Source: Chitinophagales bacterium
Lineage (GTDB): Bacteria > Bacteroidota > Bacteroidia > Chitinophagales > UBA8649
Length of the DNA: 64,000 bases
Direction of reading: 5' to 3'
Assembly (NCBI GenBank): GCA_020635995.1
Contig: JACJYS010000001.1
Coordinates: 1-64,000, forward strand
The notes beneath the pieces are model-generated. The model had not been told where the DNA came from and did no database searches. It worked only from the letters and a program-made list of their open reading frames with translations. Positions 26,570 through 34,680 of this stretch are shown here, piece by piece (position 1 is the stretch's first letter; each line of letters starts with the position of its first letter). The position numbers were made by a program, and so were the translations under genes.

Positions 26570-27733
26570 TTATATACTTACTATTCTACGCCACACCCCC
26601 CAACTCTCATCTCCCCAATGGTGGTAAACATGTATAAAGTTAACTTTATATTTTGATTTCCAAAAATTATCGGTAAAAAAACCTTCGTCATTAAAATCAA
26701 TTCCTTTGTTGTAATAGTCGGCTATAAAATTCCATTTTTTGCTTAGTTTTTTATGGTTTTGCAAGCCAAACTCATTTGCTGTAGCTATTAAAGTGCCTTG
26801 GTCTCTTGTACGCCAATTTTTATCCTCAAATATCTCCATTGTTTTTTTATGCCACGAAGCTAAAAATTCATGACTTTGGTCGTTAAACAAAAAAACACCC
26901 CCATTCCAATGTTGCCAATTTGCGTTTACCTTAATTTTATATTTATTGTAAATAAACTGAGGAAGGTGCTCACATTCATCTTGCCAAATATTATTCCCTT
27001 CTTTATCGTGCCAGTTTTGTGTCCACCGGTTGTACTTAAAGCCTGTTTCTTTTTCAATAGTTTTAACGGGAACTTCATGTAGTACAACGCTTCCATTAAT
27101 CTTATCTACCCATTCTCTATTTATTTTGTCAAAATAGAAATCTTCATTTAGATGAAACTTTTTTAATGCCATAAAATAACGTACAGCTACCGTAAATTTT
27201 TTAAAAATATTTTTTTGAATATCATTAAAAAATGAAAGCAATATTTTTTGCCTACTTAAAATTTCCGTATCTGTTATTGCTCTATTTTTATCGTGTTTTA
27301 AGCTGGATGCCTCAAAAATATCTCGTTTTATTTTCCATTTTTCACTGCACCCACAAAAAACCGCATAAGGGCTAAATTTTTTAACCACACAATGGTCGGG
27401 AGCAAAAGTTACAGGTGCTTCAAATTCCTCAAATATTTTGTCAACATCATTATTTAAGGCTATTACATCAGTATCTAAATAACAATAATTATTTCCTTTA
27501 GGCAAAAATTTATAAATGCCTGTTTTTAAATAAATACTGGCTTGATGATGATTAAAATGCTTAGGGGTTTCAATGTCTATTATTAAACTATGTTCAACTT
27601 TTATCGCATTTCTGGTACTATCAGTTAAAACAATAATTTCATTTTGACTGTATTTTTTTAACCTCTCTAAAGAATAATGCAAAGTATCAATATGCTCTTT
27701 AGCTCCGCAAACTACAAAAACAAATTTATTCAT
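26570..27733 (-). CDS. Putative glycosyltransferase (GT-A, DxD-containing)
   Basis: 387 residues. The start FVFVVCGAKEHIDTLHYSLERL and the YCYLDTDVIAL motif (Asp87-Thr-Asp89, DxD) indicate a GT-A fold similar to GT8 or related nucleotide-diphospho-sugar transferases. GGVFLFNDQSHEFLASWH further on also fits such enzymes, where it lines the acceptor site. The C-terminus has HVYHHWGDESWGVW. The family number is not certain. It overlaps the epimerase gene by eight bases. Confidence 0.65.
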   Translation of the reverse strand: MNKFVFVVCGAKEHIDTLHYSLERLKKYSQNEIIVLTDSTRNAIKVEHSLIIDIETPKHFNHHQASIYLKTGIYKFLPKGNNYCYLDTDVIALNNDVDKIFEEFEAPVTFAPDHCVVKKFSPYAVFCGCSEKWKIKRDIFEASSLKHDKNRAITDTEILSRQKILLSFFNDIQKNIFKKFTVAVRYFMALKKFHLNEDFYFDKINREWVDKINGSVVLHEVPVKTIEKETGFKYNRWTQNWHDKEGNNIWQDECEHLPQFIYNKYKIKVNANWQHWNGGVFLFNDQSHEFLASWHKKTMEIFEDKNWRTRDQGTLIATANEFGLQNHKKLSKKWNFIADYYNKGIDFNDEGFFTDNFWKSKYKVNFIHVYHHWGDESWGVWRRIVSI

Positions 27734-28745
27734 TATAGTCGTTTTTATAGTTTATATACCATTCAATAGATTTTTCAATTCCCTTTTTTAAAGATGTTTG
27801 AGGCTTAAAATTAATTTCTCTAAATAATTTTTCAGAATTACTGTACGTTTCTTGCATTTCTTCTTTATCGCCCTCTACTAAAATATAGTTTCCTTTTTTC
27901 TGAATAGTTTCTTCTATTAAACTTACATAATCTTTTACAATAATTGGAGAACCATTTCCTATATTAAATATCTCATTTTTGTATTTATTGCCTGCATTCA
28001 TTTTTTCTATTAATAATGAAATTGATTTTACTATGTCATCTACATAAGTAAAATCTCGCACAAAATTTCCGTAATTAAACAATTTAAAAGGTTCGTTTTT
28101 CATTATAGCATCTATAAACTTGTAGTTTGCCATATCGGGTCTGCCCCAAGGACCATACACTGTAAAAAAACGCAATCCTATTATATTCATATCGTAGTTT
28201 GAAGCGTAGCTTTGTGCAGTAAGTTCGTTGTTTTTTTTGGTTACGGCATAATAAGATAAAGGATTATTGCACGGGGCATTTTCTTTAAACGGTATAGACG
28301 TATCGTTTCCATAAATAGAGGAGCTTGAGGCGTAAATTAAATTGTTTACTCCCGTTTGGTGCATGGCTTCTATTAAATTGTTGAATCCTAAAATATTAGC
28401 TTCGGTATATATTTCGGGATGGGTAATAGACTGCCGAACACCCGTAGCTGCTGCCAAATGTACTACCAAGTCTATTTTGTTGTCTTTTAATATTTTTTTA
28501 ATTAATGAGGTATTGTTTAAATCTGCATACCAAAAGTTAAAATTCTTGGCGGTATAATTAGAGGGCATACTAAACTTAGTTGTATCAAAATTTAGTTGTT
28601 CTAATCTTCTTAATTTTATATTGTAGTTGCTAAACTTTGCCAAATTGTCTATACCAACTACTGAATTTTCATTATTCAATTTTTGCCATAAATGAAAGCC
28701 TATAAATCCGGCTACACCTGTTATTAAAATGTTTTTTGATAGCAC
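27726..28745 (-). CDS. NAD-dependent nucleotide-sugar epimerase, UDP-glucuronate 4-epimerase-like
   Basis: 339 residues. GVAGFIGFHL near the N-terminus binds NAD, HLAAATGVRQSI and YASSSSIYG follow, and the catalytic pair is in SYYAVTKKNNEL (YxxxK). RFFTVYGPWGRPDMA and GNFVRDFTYVDDIV are typical of UDP-glucuronate 4-epimerases (CapI/LspL-like), which make UDP-galacturonate. The start is GTG at 28745. A 27-base gap separates it from the upstream HTTM-like gene, one of the larger gaps in this block. Confidence 0.85.
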   Translation of the reverse strand: MLSKNILITGVAGFIGFHLWQKLNNENSVVGIDNLAKFSNYNIKLRRLEQLNFDTTKFSMPSNYTAKNFNFWYADLNNTSLIKKILKDNKIDLVVHLAAATGVRQSITHPEIYTEANILGFNNLIEAMHQTGVNNLIYASSSSIYGNDTSIPFKENAPCNNPLSYYAVTKKNNELTAQSYASNYDMNIIGLRFFTVYGPWGRPDMANYKFIDAIMKNEPFKLFNYGNFVRDFTYVDDIVKSISLLIEKMNAGNKYKNEIFNIGNGSPIIVKDYVSLIEETIQKKGNYILVEGDKEEMQETYSNSEKLFREINFKPQTSLKKGIEKSIEWYINYKNDYNE

Positions 28746-28772
28746 TACGCAAATTTAGTATTCTTAATGTTA

Positions 28773-29669
28773 TTATGAATTAATTTTTTTATAAACTACT
28801 TTTTCTTTGATTATTTCTATCAGAATAAGAAGCAGTACCGGTAAATTTAAGATAAATAGAAGCATGGGAATAATTACTGATAGTATTTTTATATCCATTA
28901 ATATGAAAATAGATAAGTGCATTACAGATAGTGCTATTCCCCAAAATAGAGAGATTTTTTTATTGAGTATGCTTAAAAAAGCAAAACCTTCTAATATAAG
29001 AGCTAAAAGGAGTAAAAATTGGCTAATGTATGGGTGTTCTATAATACTATTATAAAAAAATAATCCTTTATTGTAGTCTGCAATATTGCCAGTTGTAACG
29101 TATTTGTACATCCAAGATTTTAATATATGATTGGCAAATCCCTTATATTGGGTAAACCAAAAAGGTCCTGAATGAATTATTTTTGAAAGAAAAGATACAA
29201 AATATAAACAAGTTATAACCTGTAAGCTAAATTGGTGTCTTTGTTTTGACAAAATACTCTTATCATTTTTGAAGCTAAAAATAATATAAGCAACTAATTG
29301 AGCTACAACAACCAAGCTAAACCCAAATAGTCTATGAAGTACGCCCGTTGAATCGGAAACGGCACCAATAATAACAGTTATAACGGTTAATCCTAACAAA
29401 GAATACAGCATCTTGATTTCAAAAATGTATAAAACACATAAAGCAATTAGTATAAATATTAGAACAATTTTTACTTCATTTTGAAGAAAAAAAGAACAAG
29501 GAATATAGTTGCACAGTCCTAATGGCGAATTTACATAAGTGGCTCTGTATATAATTTTAATAAAAACTTTACTCAGATAAAAAGCAAATATTATTTTTGA
29601 AATGAGCCAGGCTTTATCTGAATAAAAATTGGCACTATACTTTTTATAAAAATTATTTACAAGATTCAT
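28773..29669 (-). CDS. HTTM-like multi-pass membrane protein (unit 1)
   Basis: 298 residues from the ATG at 29669 (MNLVNNFYKKY), chosen because it overlaps the upstream stop by 17 bases instead of 59 for the ATG at 29711. About eight helices. It shares with the genes at 31.6 and 33.1 kb an early PLGLCNYIPC (a C-x4-C pair), SDSTGVLHR, AQLVAYI, and the HTTM-like helix FLSKIIHSGPFW with its lysine and tryptophan. HLSIFILMDI is a later conserved histidine helix. The small partner gene 29653-30252 lies just upstream. Assignment to HTTM is by motif pattern and topology only. Confidence 0.6.
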   Translation of the reverse strand: MNLVNNFYKKYSANFYSDKAWLISKIIFAFYLSKVFIKIIYRATYVNSPLGLCNYIPCSFFLQNEVKIVLIFILIALCVLYIFEIKMLYSLLGLTVITVIIGAVSDSTGVLHRLFGFSLVVVAQLVAYIIFSFKNDKSILSKQRHQFSLQVITCLYFVSFLSKIIHSGPFWFTQYKGFANHILKSWMYKYVTTGNIADYNKGLFFYNSIIEHPYISQFLLLLALILEGFAFLSILNKKISLFWGIALSVMHLSIFILMDIKILSVIIPMLLFILNLPVLLLILIEIIKEKVVYKKINS

Positions 29670-30252
29670 ACAAAACCTCTTTTTTGTTATATGAATCAAA
29701 TGTCTGGTCAATTTTCATTTTATTTATACAAATACAATAATCCAAACTATCTATTTGTAGTTGCTTATATAATAGTACCCCAATTTCCGATTTTTTTATT
29801 CTTCTATCATTTGTAAGGTTATAGTAGTAATGGCTTAATTTAGCACCATTAAGATTATTAAATTTTTGCAAAGGTTGTATTTTACCTAAGCAATCGTCTA
29901 TATAAAATACATTGGTTGTTTCATTTAGGGCACTATACATTTTTACCATAGAAAAAGGATAATTTCCATCTAAAAAAAAACAAAGAATAGCACAAATTAT
30001 GAAAACGAAAAACGTTTCCATTTCTTGATACATTATTTTTATAATGTTCCATATTAAAAATAAAATACTGAAACCCACTAAAAAAAGAAGAATTAATTTA
30101 ATGAACCATAATATAGTTCCGTAATGAGGATACCAATGATGAAATTGCTTTAATGAGGATAAAAACCAACTTTTATAAACAATAAATAAAACAACAGCAC
30201 CTATACTAAATACCCATATAAAAATAGACTTTATATATCCTCGTTTATTCAT
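29653..30252 (-). CDS. Partner membrane protein with YYP-type module and outer domain (unit 1)
   Basis: 199 residues. Helices at about 9-26, 44-67 and 78-93. The stretch between the first two reads QFHHWYPHYGTILWFIK, the WYP version of the shared module. After the last helix comes GNYPFSMVKMYSA followed by an outer domain with NVFYIDDCLGKIQPL. Equivalent proteins are at 32482 and 34012, and the same PFSxxxxY region ends the fused 600-residue HTTM protein. No named family is recognised. The short tail of polar residues is consistent with a periplasmic domain that touches the HTTM protein. Confidence 0.6.
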   Translation of the reverse strand: MNKRGYIKSIFIWVFSIGAVVLFIVYKSWFLSSLKQFHHWYPHYGTILWFIKLILLFLVGFSILFLIWNIIKIMYQEMETFFVFIICAILCFFLDGNYPFSMVKMYSALNETTNVFYIDDCLGKIQPLQKFNNLNGAKLSHYYYNLTNDRRIKKSEIGVLLYKQLQIDSLDYCICINKMKIDQTFDSYNKKEVLYESCK

Positions 30253-31651
30253 GTTGTATATATTTTAAACGAGAATACAAATAATCAAGATTATCGTTAG
30301 CAATGCTGTAATTATATATTTGGGTAGAAACAGGATAATATGAAATCAAAATACTGTCAAGTTTTTTAGGGCTTATCGCTAAAGAATTTTCAATCTCTTT
30401 ATTATATATGCTTATATTTGTATTCATTTCATTTTTATTTAAAATTAGGCAATACTTTTCATATTCATTTTTTAAACCTAAATTTCTAAAAGTATCTAAA
30501 TCTGCTATTTTAAAATAGTTATTCCTATTTCTGCTCAATTGTTTATTTATTAACCAATAATTAATTTCTTGACTATACAATGTAGATGTTTGATTTGAAA
30601 TACTTAAACTTATATTTTTTGAGCTTATACTATTAATCTCATTGCTGCTTTTAAATATAGAAACAAAGGGATTTATTAAAAAGTAGATTTTAGTTTCTTG
30701 CAGTACATTTTGCACCCGCATTTTATCAAAATTATCTAACAAATAGTTGTTTACAGCGTTTATAGTTATTAAACTGTCATTTAAAATAGCATTAAAAGAT
30801 CCGGCAACTACCATTGGCAATAACGGAATATTTAAAATACCTCGGCTTTTTTTTGATAGGCTCACACAAGCCAAATTTGTATTAAGCGTGCTATCAAAAT
30901 AAATACTTAAACTACTATGGCTGGGCAAAGTATAAAAACTATCTATATCGTTTTTATAATTAAGCTGCCAATCTGTATTTTCTTTGTTATTGTACGCAGA
31001 GCTATATATAGATTTAAACTTATTGCTTAGCTGGGTATTAAAAGAAAAAATGTTTTCATATTCTTTGCTGATTCTCTTAAAACAAGTAGTGTCGTTTTCT
31101 ATTTCTTGTAAGCCAGCCACTTCGTCATTTGCATTATAAAAATAAACTCGTAAATCCGGATCATACAGTTCCCATTTGCCGTTGTGGTAAACTTCTGGTA
31201 TCACATGTCCTTCTAAACCCATTACTCTAGCTTTGTATCCTAATTTATCCCATAGTAATACAAGATGACTTGATAAATCATCACAGTATCCGCTTGCTAT
31301 GCTATTTATGAAAATATTGGGGTTATGACACCATGGTTTTAGTGTAAATGGTTTAGAGGGGAAAGTATTTTGTATTACATAATGCCATGCAGCTTTAGGA
31401 GTATCTATACTTAGTGTTTTACTAATTTTATATATGCTGTCTATCTCCTTTTTTACCAAAATAGGAAACTCATTATTTATATTAAATTGAAAAGAAACCG
31501 ATTGGAGATTATTATTGCTAATAGTAATTTCATTACCTTTAAATGAAAATTCTTGTTTAATGTTCATTTCTTGATTAACTTGCCTTTTACTATTTTGACA
31601 AGCACAAACTAGTAATAAACAAAAAACAACGATATAATTTCTATTTTTCAC
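30245..31651 (-). CDS. Lipoprotein with transglutaminase-like domain
   Basis: 468 residues. The start is GTG at 31651. The leader ends in LLVCAC with the probable lipidated Cys18. The catalytic triad is Cys123 in SGYCDDLSSHLVLLWDKLGYK, His149 in MGLEGHVIPEVY and Asp164 in WELYDPDLRVY, the normal transglutaminase-like spacing. About 300 further residues are mixed alpha/beta without a known motif. Being a lipoprotein, it faces the periplasm or the outside. It lies between HTTM-like units 1 and 2 with overlaps of 8 and 11 bases. Proteolysis, amidation or cross-linking of a surface substrate are all possible. Confidence 0.75.
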   Translation of the reverse strand: MKNRNYIVVFCLLLVCACQNSKRQVNQEMNIKQEFSFKGNEITISNNNLQSVSFQFNINNEFPILVKKEIDSIYKISKTLSIDTPKAAWHYVIQNTFPSKPFTLKPWCHNPNIFINSIASGYCDDLSSHLVLLWDKLGYKARVMGLEGHVIPEVYHNGKWELYDPDLRVYFYNANDEVAGLQEIENDTTCFKRISKEYENIFSFNTQLSNKFKSIYSSAYNNKENTDWQLNYKNDIDSFYTLPSHSSLSIYFDSTLNTNLACVSLSKKSRGILNIPLLPMVVAGSFNAILNDSLITINAVNNYLLDNFDKMRVQNVLQETKIYFLINPFVSIFKSSNEINSISSKNISLSISNQTSTLYSQEINYWLINKQLSRNRNNYFKIADLDTFRNLGLKNEYEKYCLILNKNEMNTNISIYNKEIENSLAISPKKLDSILISYYPVSTQIYNYSIANDNLDYLYSRLKYIQHE

Positions 31652-32498
31652 TATGAATTAAATATTTATAAAAAACATATAATGGATTGATAAAAAAAGC
31701 TGTCATTGATATAATTACAGGCAATATCATAACATTCATAAAGAAATAAATACCAAGATGCATACAAAGCAATAATAAGCCCCAATAAAAAGCATATTTT
31801 TTCTTAAATACCGCAATTCCGGCAAAAAGCTCAAACAAAACACTTAACGTTAATATAGAAATTATTAAAAAAGGATGGCTAATAATAAAATTAGGAAATG
31901 TTTCCATTTTTTGAAGTAGCACATCACTTCTATCAAACAAATACTTATAACCTATTGCTTTTTTTGCTTGAATGGCCAAACCTCTATAATTAAAACTCCA
32001 TAAAATTCCGGAATTAAATAATTTGCTTAATGCAGATAAGGTATAGCCTGCGGCAATTACTTGAATAGGAAACTGTATTCTGTTTTTGTACAAATATGTT
32101 TTCCCTTTTTTACTGAAATACGCATATATGTAAGCCACTAATTGAGCAAAAAGAACCATTGTAAGTACATCTGTTCTAGCAAAAATACCTGTAGAATCTG
32201 AAATGGTAAAAACGAGTAAGGAAGTAATGAAAAGAATAGTTAGTGAGAGGAGCATTACTTTTTCAAAGAGGTATAAAATTGAAAATATTATGGCAATAAA
32301 AAGTATAATAATTGCAACAGGCTTAAATAAAAAAACATTACAATCAATTAGTTTGCAAAGACCTAAAGGATAATTAGCCGGTTTTGAAAGTAAAATAGTT
32401 TTAGCAATGAATAATAAAAAAATAGAAATAAAAGGTATTTTTATAAATAGCCACTCTTCGTTTTTATATTGTTTTAATATTTCAGTAAGTTTTTTCAC
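31641..32498 (-). CDS. HTTM-like multi-pass membrane protein (unit 2)
   Basis: 285 residues from a GTG at 32498 that overlaps the partner's stop by 17 bases. About eight helices. It has YPLGLCKLIDC (C-x4-C), SDSTGIFAR, AQLVAYIYAY, and TLSALSKLFNSGILW with Lys159 and Trp167 at the HTTM motif position. MHLGIYFFMNV carries the later histidine. It is clearly homologous to units 1 and 3 by these ordered motifs. Function unknown; see the HTTM protein at 12665 for the family link. Confidence 0.6.
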   Translation of the reverse strand: MKKLTEILKQYKNEEWLFIKIPFISIFLLFIAKTILLSKPANYPLGLCKLIDCNVFLFKPVAIIILFIAIIFSILYLFEKVMLLSLTILFITSLLVFTISDSTGIFARTDVLTMVLFAQLVAYIYAYFSKKGKTYLYKNRIQFPIQVIAAGYTLSALSKLFNSGILWSFNYRGLAIQAKKAIGYKYLFDRSDVLLQKMETFPNFIISHPFLIISILTLSVLFELFAGIAVFKKKYAFYWGLLLLCMHLGIYFFMNVMILPVIISMTAFFINPLYVFYKYLIHSEK

Positions 32499-33147
32499 TT
32501 AAGGTTGTTTTGAAGGTAATAATTTTATCGTTTTCTATTGTGAAATACAATCTGTTTAACTGGATATAATCATACCCTTGTTTTTTCCTTTTGTCCTCAT
32601 CTATTAAAATATTTATTAGATAATCTCCAACTAAATTTAGTTGTTCTTTGGTTTCCATTTGATTGCCATAAGGTATGTTTCTTTCTGTTAAAAAAGCTTC
32701 ATATAAATCGGGTACATCAATACTTGTGTATTTAGAAATAGAGTTATATGGTACTACTTCGCCATTTTTGTCTTGCAATACAAAGTTATATGCCCCTTCA
32801 GATAAAATATTATACATAGGAAATGTAGAAAATGGGTGGTTTCCGTTTAAAATAGGCGAAACCACTAAATAACCTACAAATAAGAAAAGAGTAATTTTAT
32901 AATAAAAAGGTATTTTTTTGAGTATAAAAGTGCCGTATTTAAAAACTATATATAAACTCCATCCAAAACAACAAAGAAATAGAAAAATCAATATATACTT
33001 AAACAACCAAACTAATGTTCCTAAATTGCTGTACCATTGTTTAAACTGAGATAAACTTCCCCAAAACCACCAATTAAAATTTAGTGCAAAGCTAATCCCT
33101 AATATGGCAAGTAATATAATGGCAATATGTTTTATTTGTTTTTTCAT
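32482..33147 (-). CDS. Partner membrane protein with YYP-type module and outer domain (unit 2)
   Basis: 221 residues. It begins MKKQIKHIAIILLAIL, has QFKQWYSNLGTLVWLFKY between helices 1 and 2, and after the third or fourth helix continues with GNHPFSTFPMYNI and an outer domain (FVLQDKNGEVVPYNS). It overlaps the HTTM-like gene of unit 3 by four bases (ATGA) and that of unit 2 by 17. The order partner then HTTM-like protein is the same in all three units, consistent with a two-protein complex. Confidence 0.6.
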   Translation of the reverse strand: MKKQIKHIAIILLAILGISFALNFNWWFWGSLSQFKQWYSNLGTLVWLFKYILIFLFLCCFGWSLYIVFKYGTFILKKIPFYYKITLFLFVGYLVVSPILNGNHPFSTFPMYNILSEGAYNFVLQDKNGEVVPYNSISKYTSIDVPDLYEAFLTERNIPYGNQMETKEQLNLVGDYLINILIDEDKRKKQGYDYIQLNRLYFTIENDKIITFKTTLSEKTY

Positions 33148-34028
33148 CTTAATATTACTTGTAAAGTTTTTCCTAAATATACAACAAGCAACAGATAGAT
33201 TAAGTACGGTAAATTAACCATAAAAATAGTAACGCAAGCAAATATAGACGGTATAAAAACGAGCATTAAAACAAGAATAAAAAAGTGCATTATAAAAATT
33301 AACCCACCAAATATGACACTCAGTTTTTTATTGTATAAAACAAAAATTACTATAGTTTCTATTACCAATGTGCTAAACAATATAAATTGAACAAACCATT
33401 TATTGGCTTTGAAAAAACTGTACATAAAATCAGAATAACCAACAAAAAAGCTTTGTCCTACCGTTACATAATGGTGCATAATACTTTTTTTTGCATTAAG
33501 TGCCATTAATTCATTTTCATTAATCCAATCTAAATTAGAATTCTGGAGTTTACTATAAACTGCTGTAATATATATTACTACTAAAACCTGTAACACGTAT
33601 TGTATCCTATCTTGCTTTAATGCTGGTTTTTTATTTGTTATTTTATATTTGAGGTATGCTAAACTTTGAGCAAAAAAAACAAAGGGAAAATAGTTGGAGC
33701 GAGAGTCTATTCCCGCAGAATCTAAAGTATTTATTAAAAAAAGAAAAATTATACCGAGCAGAAAGGTTGTTAGTAGCATTAAGTTTTCTGTGAAATACAA
33801 AATAGCAAGAATTATAAGCAATAAAAATAAGATTGCTTTTACAGCAGGTAGGGCGATTATAGTGCAATCTATCCAGTTACAAACTCCTATTTTTCGGTAA
33901 ACAGTAGGAATAAAAAAAACCATTTGATAAGAAAAATGCAACCAAAATGCAGTAAAGAAAAATTTAATGAATTGCCACTCGGTATTAGAATATTTATTTG
34001 AAAAATATTGTTTAATAACTGCTCTCAT
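33144..34028 (-). CDS. HTTM-like multi-pass membrane protein (unit 3)
   Basis: 294 residues with about eight helices. Motifs in order: RKIGVCNWIDC (C-x4-C), LDSAGIDSR, AQSLAYLKY, and ITAVYSKLQNSNLDW with Lys160 and Trp168. It is the most divergent of the three units but keeps all positions. The start overlaps the partner gene at 34012 by 17 bases. The lysine is the only candidate catalytic residue that can be named from family knowledge. Confidence 0.58.
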   Translation of the reverse strand: MRAVIKQYFSNKYSNTEWQFIKFFFTAFWLHFSYQMVFFIPTVYRKIGVCNWIDCTIIALPAVKAILFLLLIILAILYFTENLMLLTTFLLGIIFLFLINTLDSAGIDSRSNYFPFVFFAQSLAYLKYKITNKKPALKQDRIQYVLQVLVVIYITAVYSKLQNSNLDWINENELMALNAKKSIMHHYVTVGQSFFVGYSDFMYSFFKANKWFVQFILFSTLVIETIVIFVLYNKKLSVIFGGLIFIMHFFILVLMLVFIPSIFACVTIFMVNLPYLIYLLLVVYLGKTLQVILR

Positions 34029-34680
34029 AAAACTTATATTTTACAAATTTTAGAGAATCATTCTTTATAAAAAAAGTTTTCTTGTACAGCGAAATTTTTT
34101 CTATGTTTTTTTTTCTTACTAACTTAGGATTAATGGACTCTTTTATAAGGTATTTACCAAATTCTGCTCTCAGTTTTATATCATTGTCAACTTGTTTTAT
34201 ACTTAAATTATTTTCGGATAAATAAGAATAAAACATTTTAGAAATCACTGAACTCTGAGTGTTTGATATATCATCTAAAGCTATCAAATTGTTATTTTCA
34301 TCTTCAATATAAAATACTTGCACATTTTCTTTAAATTTATTGTACATAGAATAAATTGAAAACGGTGATTTTTTTATGTATAAACTAACCAATAGAAATA
34401 TAATGAAAATGTAAACTTTATTAAGCCGGCTAAATGAAAAAATGTATCTAAAATGCCATATTTTTTTTATGGAGATAAAAGAATTGAACACTAAAAAAAG
34501 AAAAGAAAAAATTAACAACAATTTTAAAATAAATATAGCATAAACACTATTAGGATACCACAATTTAAAAAGGCTTAGTGGAGCAAGAAACCACCATTTA
34601 AAACTAAAAAATAGAAATATAGTTGCTATACCAATAAAGAGAATTATCCCATAAATAATTTGTTTTCTATACTTTTTCAT
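34012..34680 (-). CDS. Partner membrane protein with YYP-type module and outer domain (unit 3)
   Basis: 222 residues from the ATG at 34680 (MKKYRKQIIYG), preferred over a TTG four codons upstream because it matches the unit 2 start and cuts the overlap with the asparagine synthase gene. Helix 1 is followed by LFKLWYPNSVYAIFILK, two more helices, then KSPFSIYSMYNK and an outer domain with VFYIEDENNNLIALDD. The base composition is among the most AT-rich in the window. Confidence 0.58.
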   Translation of the reverse strand: MKKYRKQIIYGIILFIGIATIFLFFSFKWWFLAPLSLFKLWYPNSVYAIFILKLLLIFSFLFLVFNSFISIKKIWHFRYIFSFSRLNKVYIFIIFLLVSLYIKKSPFSIYSMYNKFKENVQVFYIEDENNNLIALDDISNTQSSVISKMFYSYLSENNLSIKQVDNDIKLRAEFGKYLIKESINPKLVRKKNIEKISLYKKTFFIKNDSLKFVKYKFYESSY

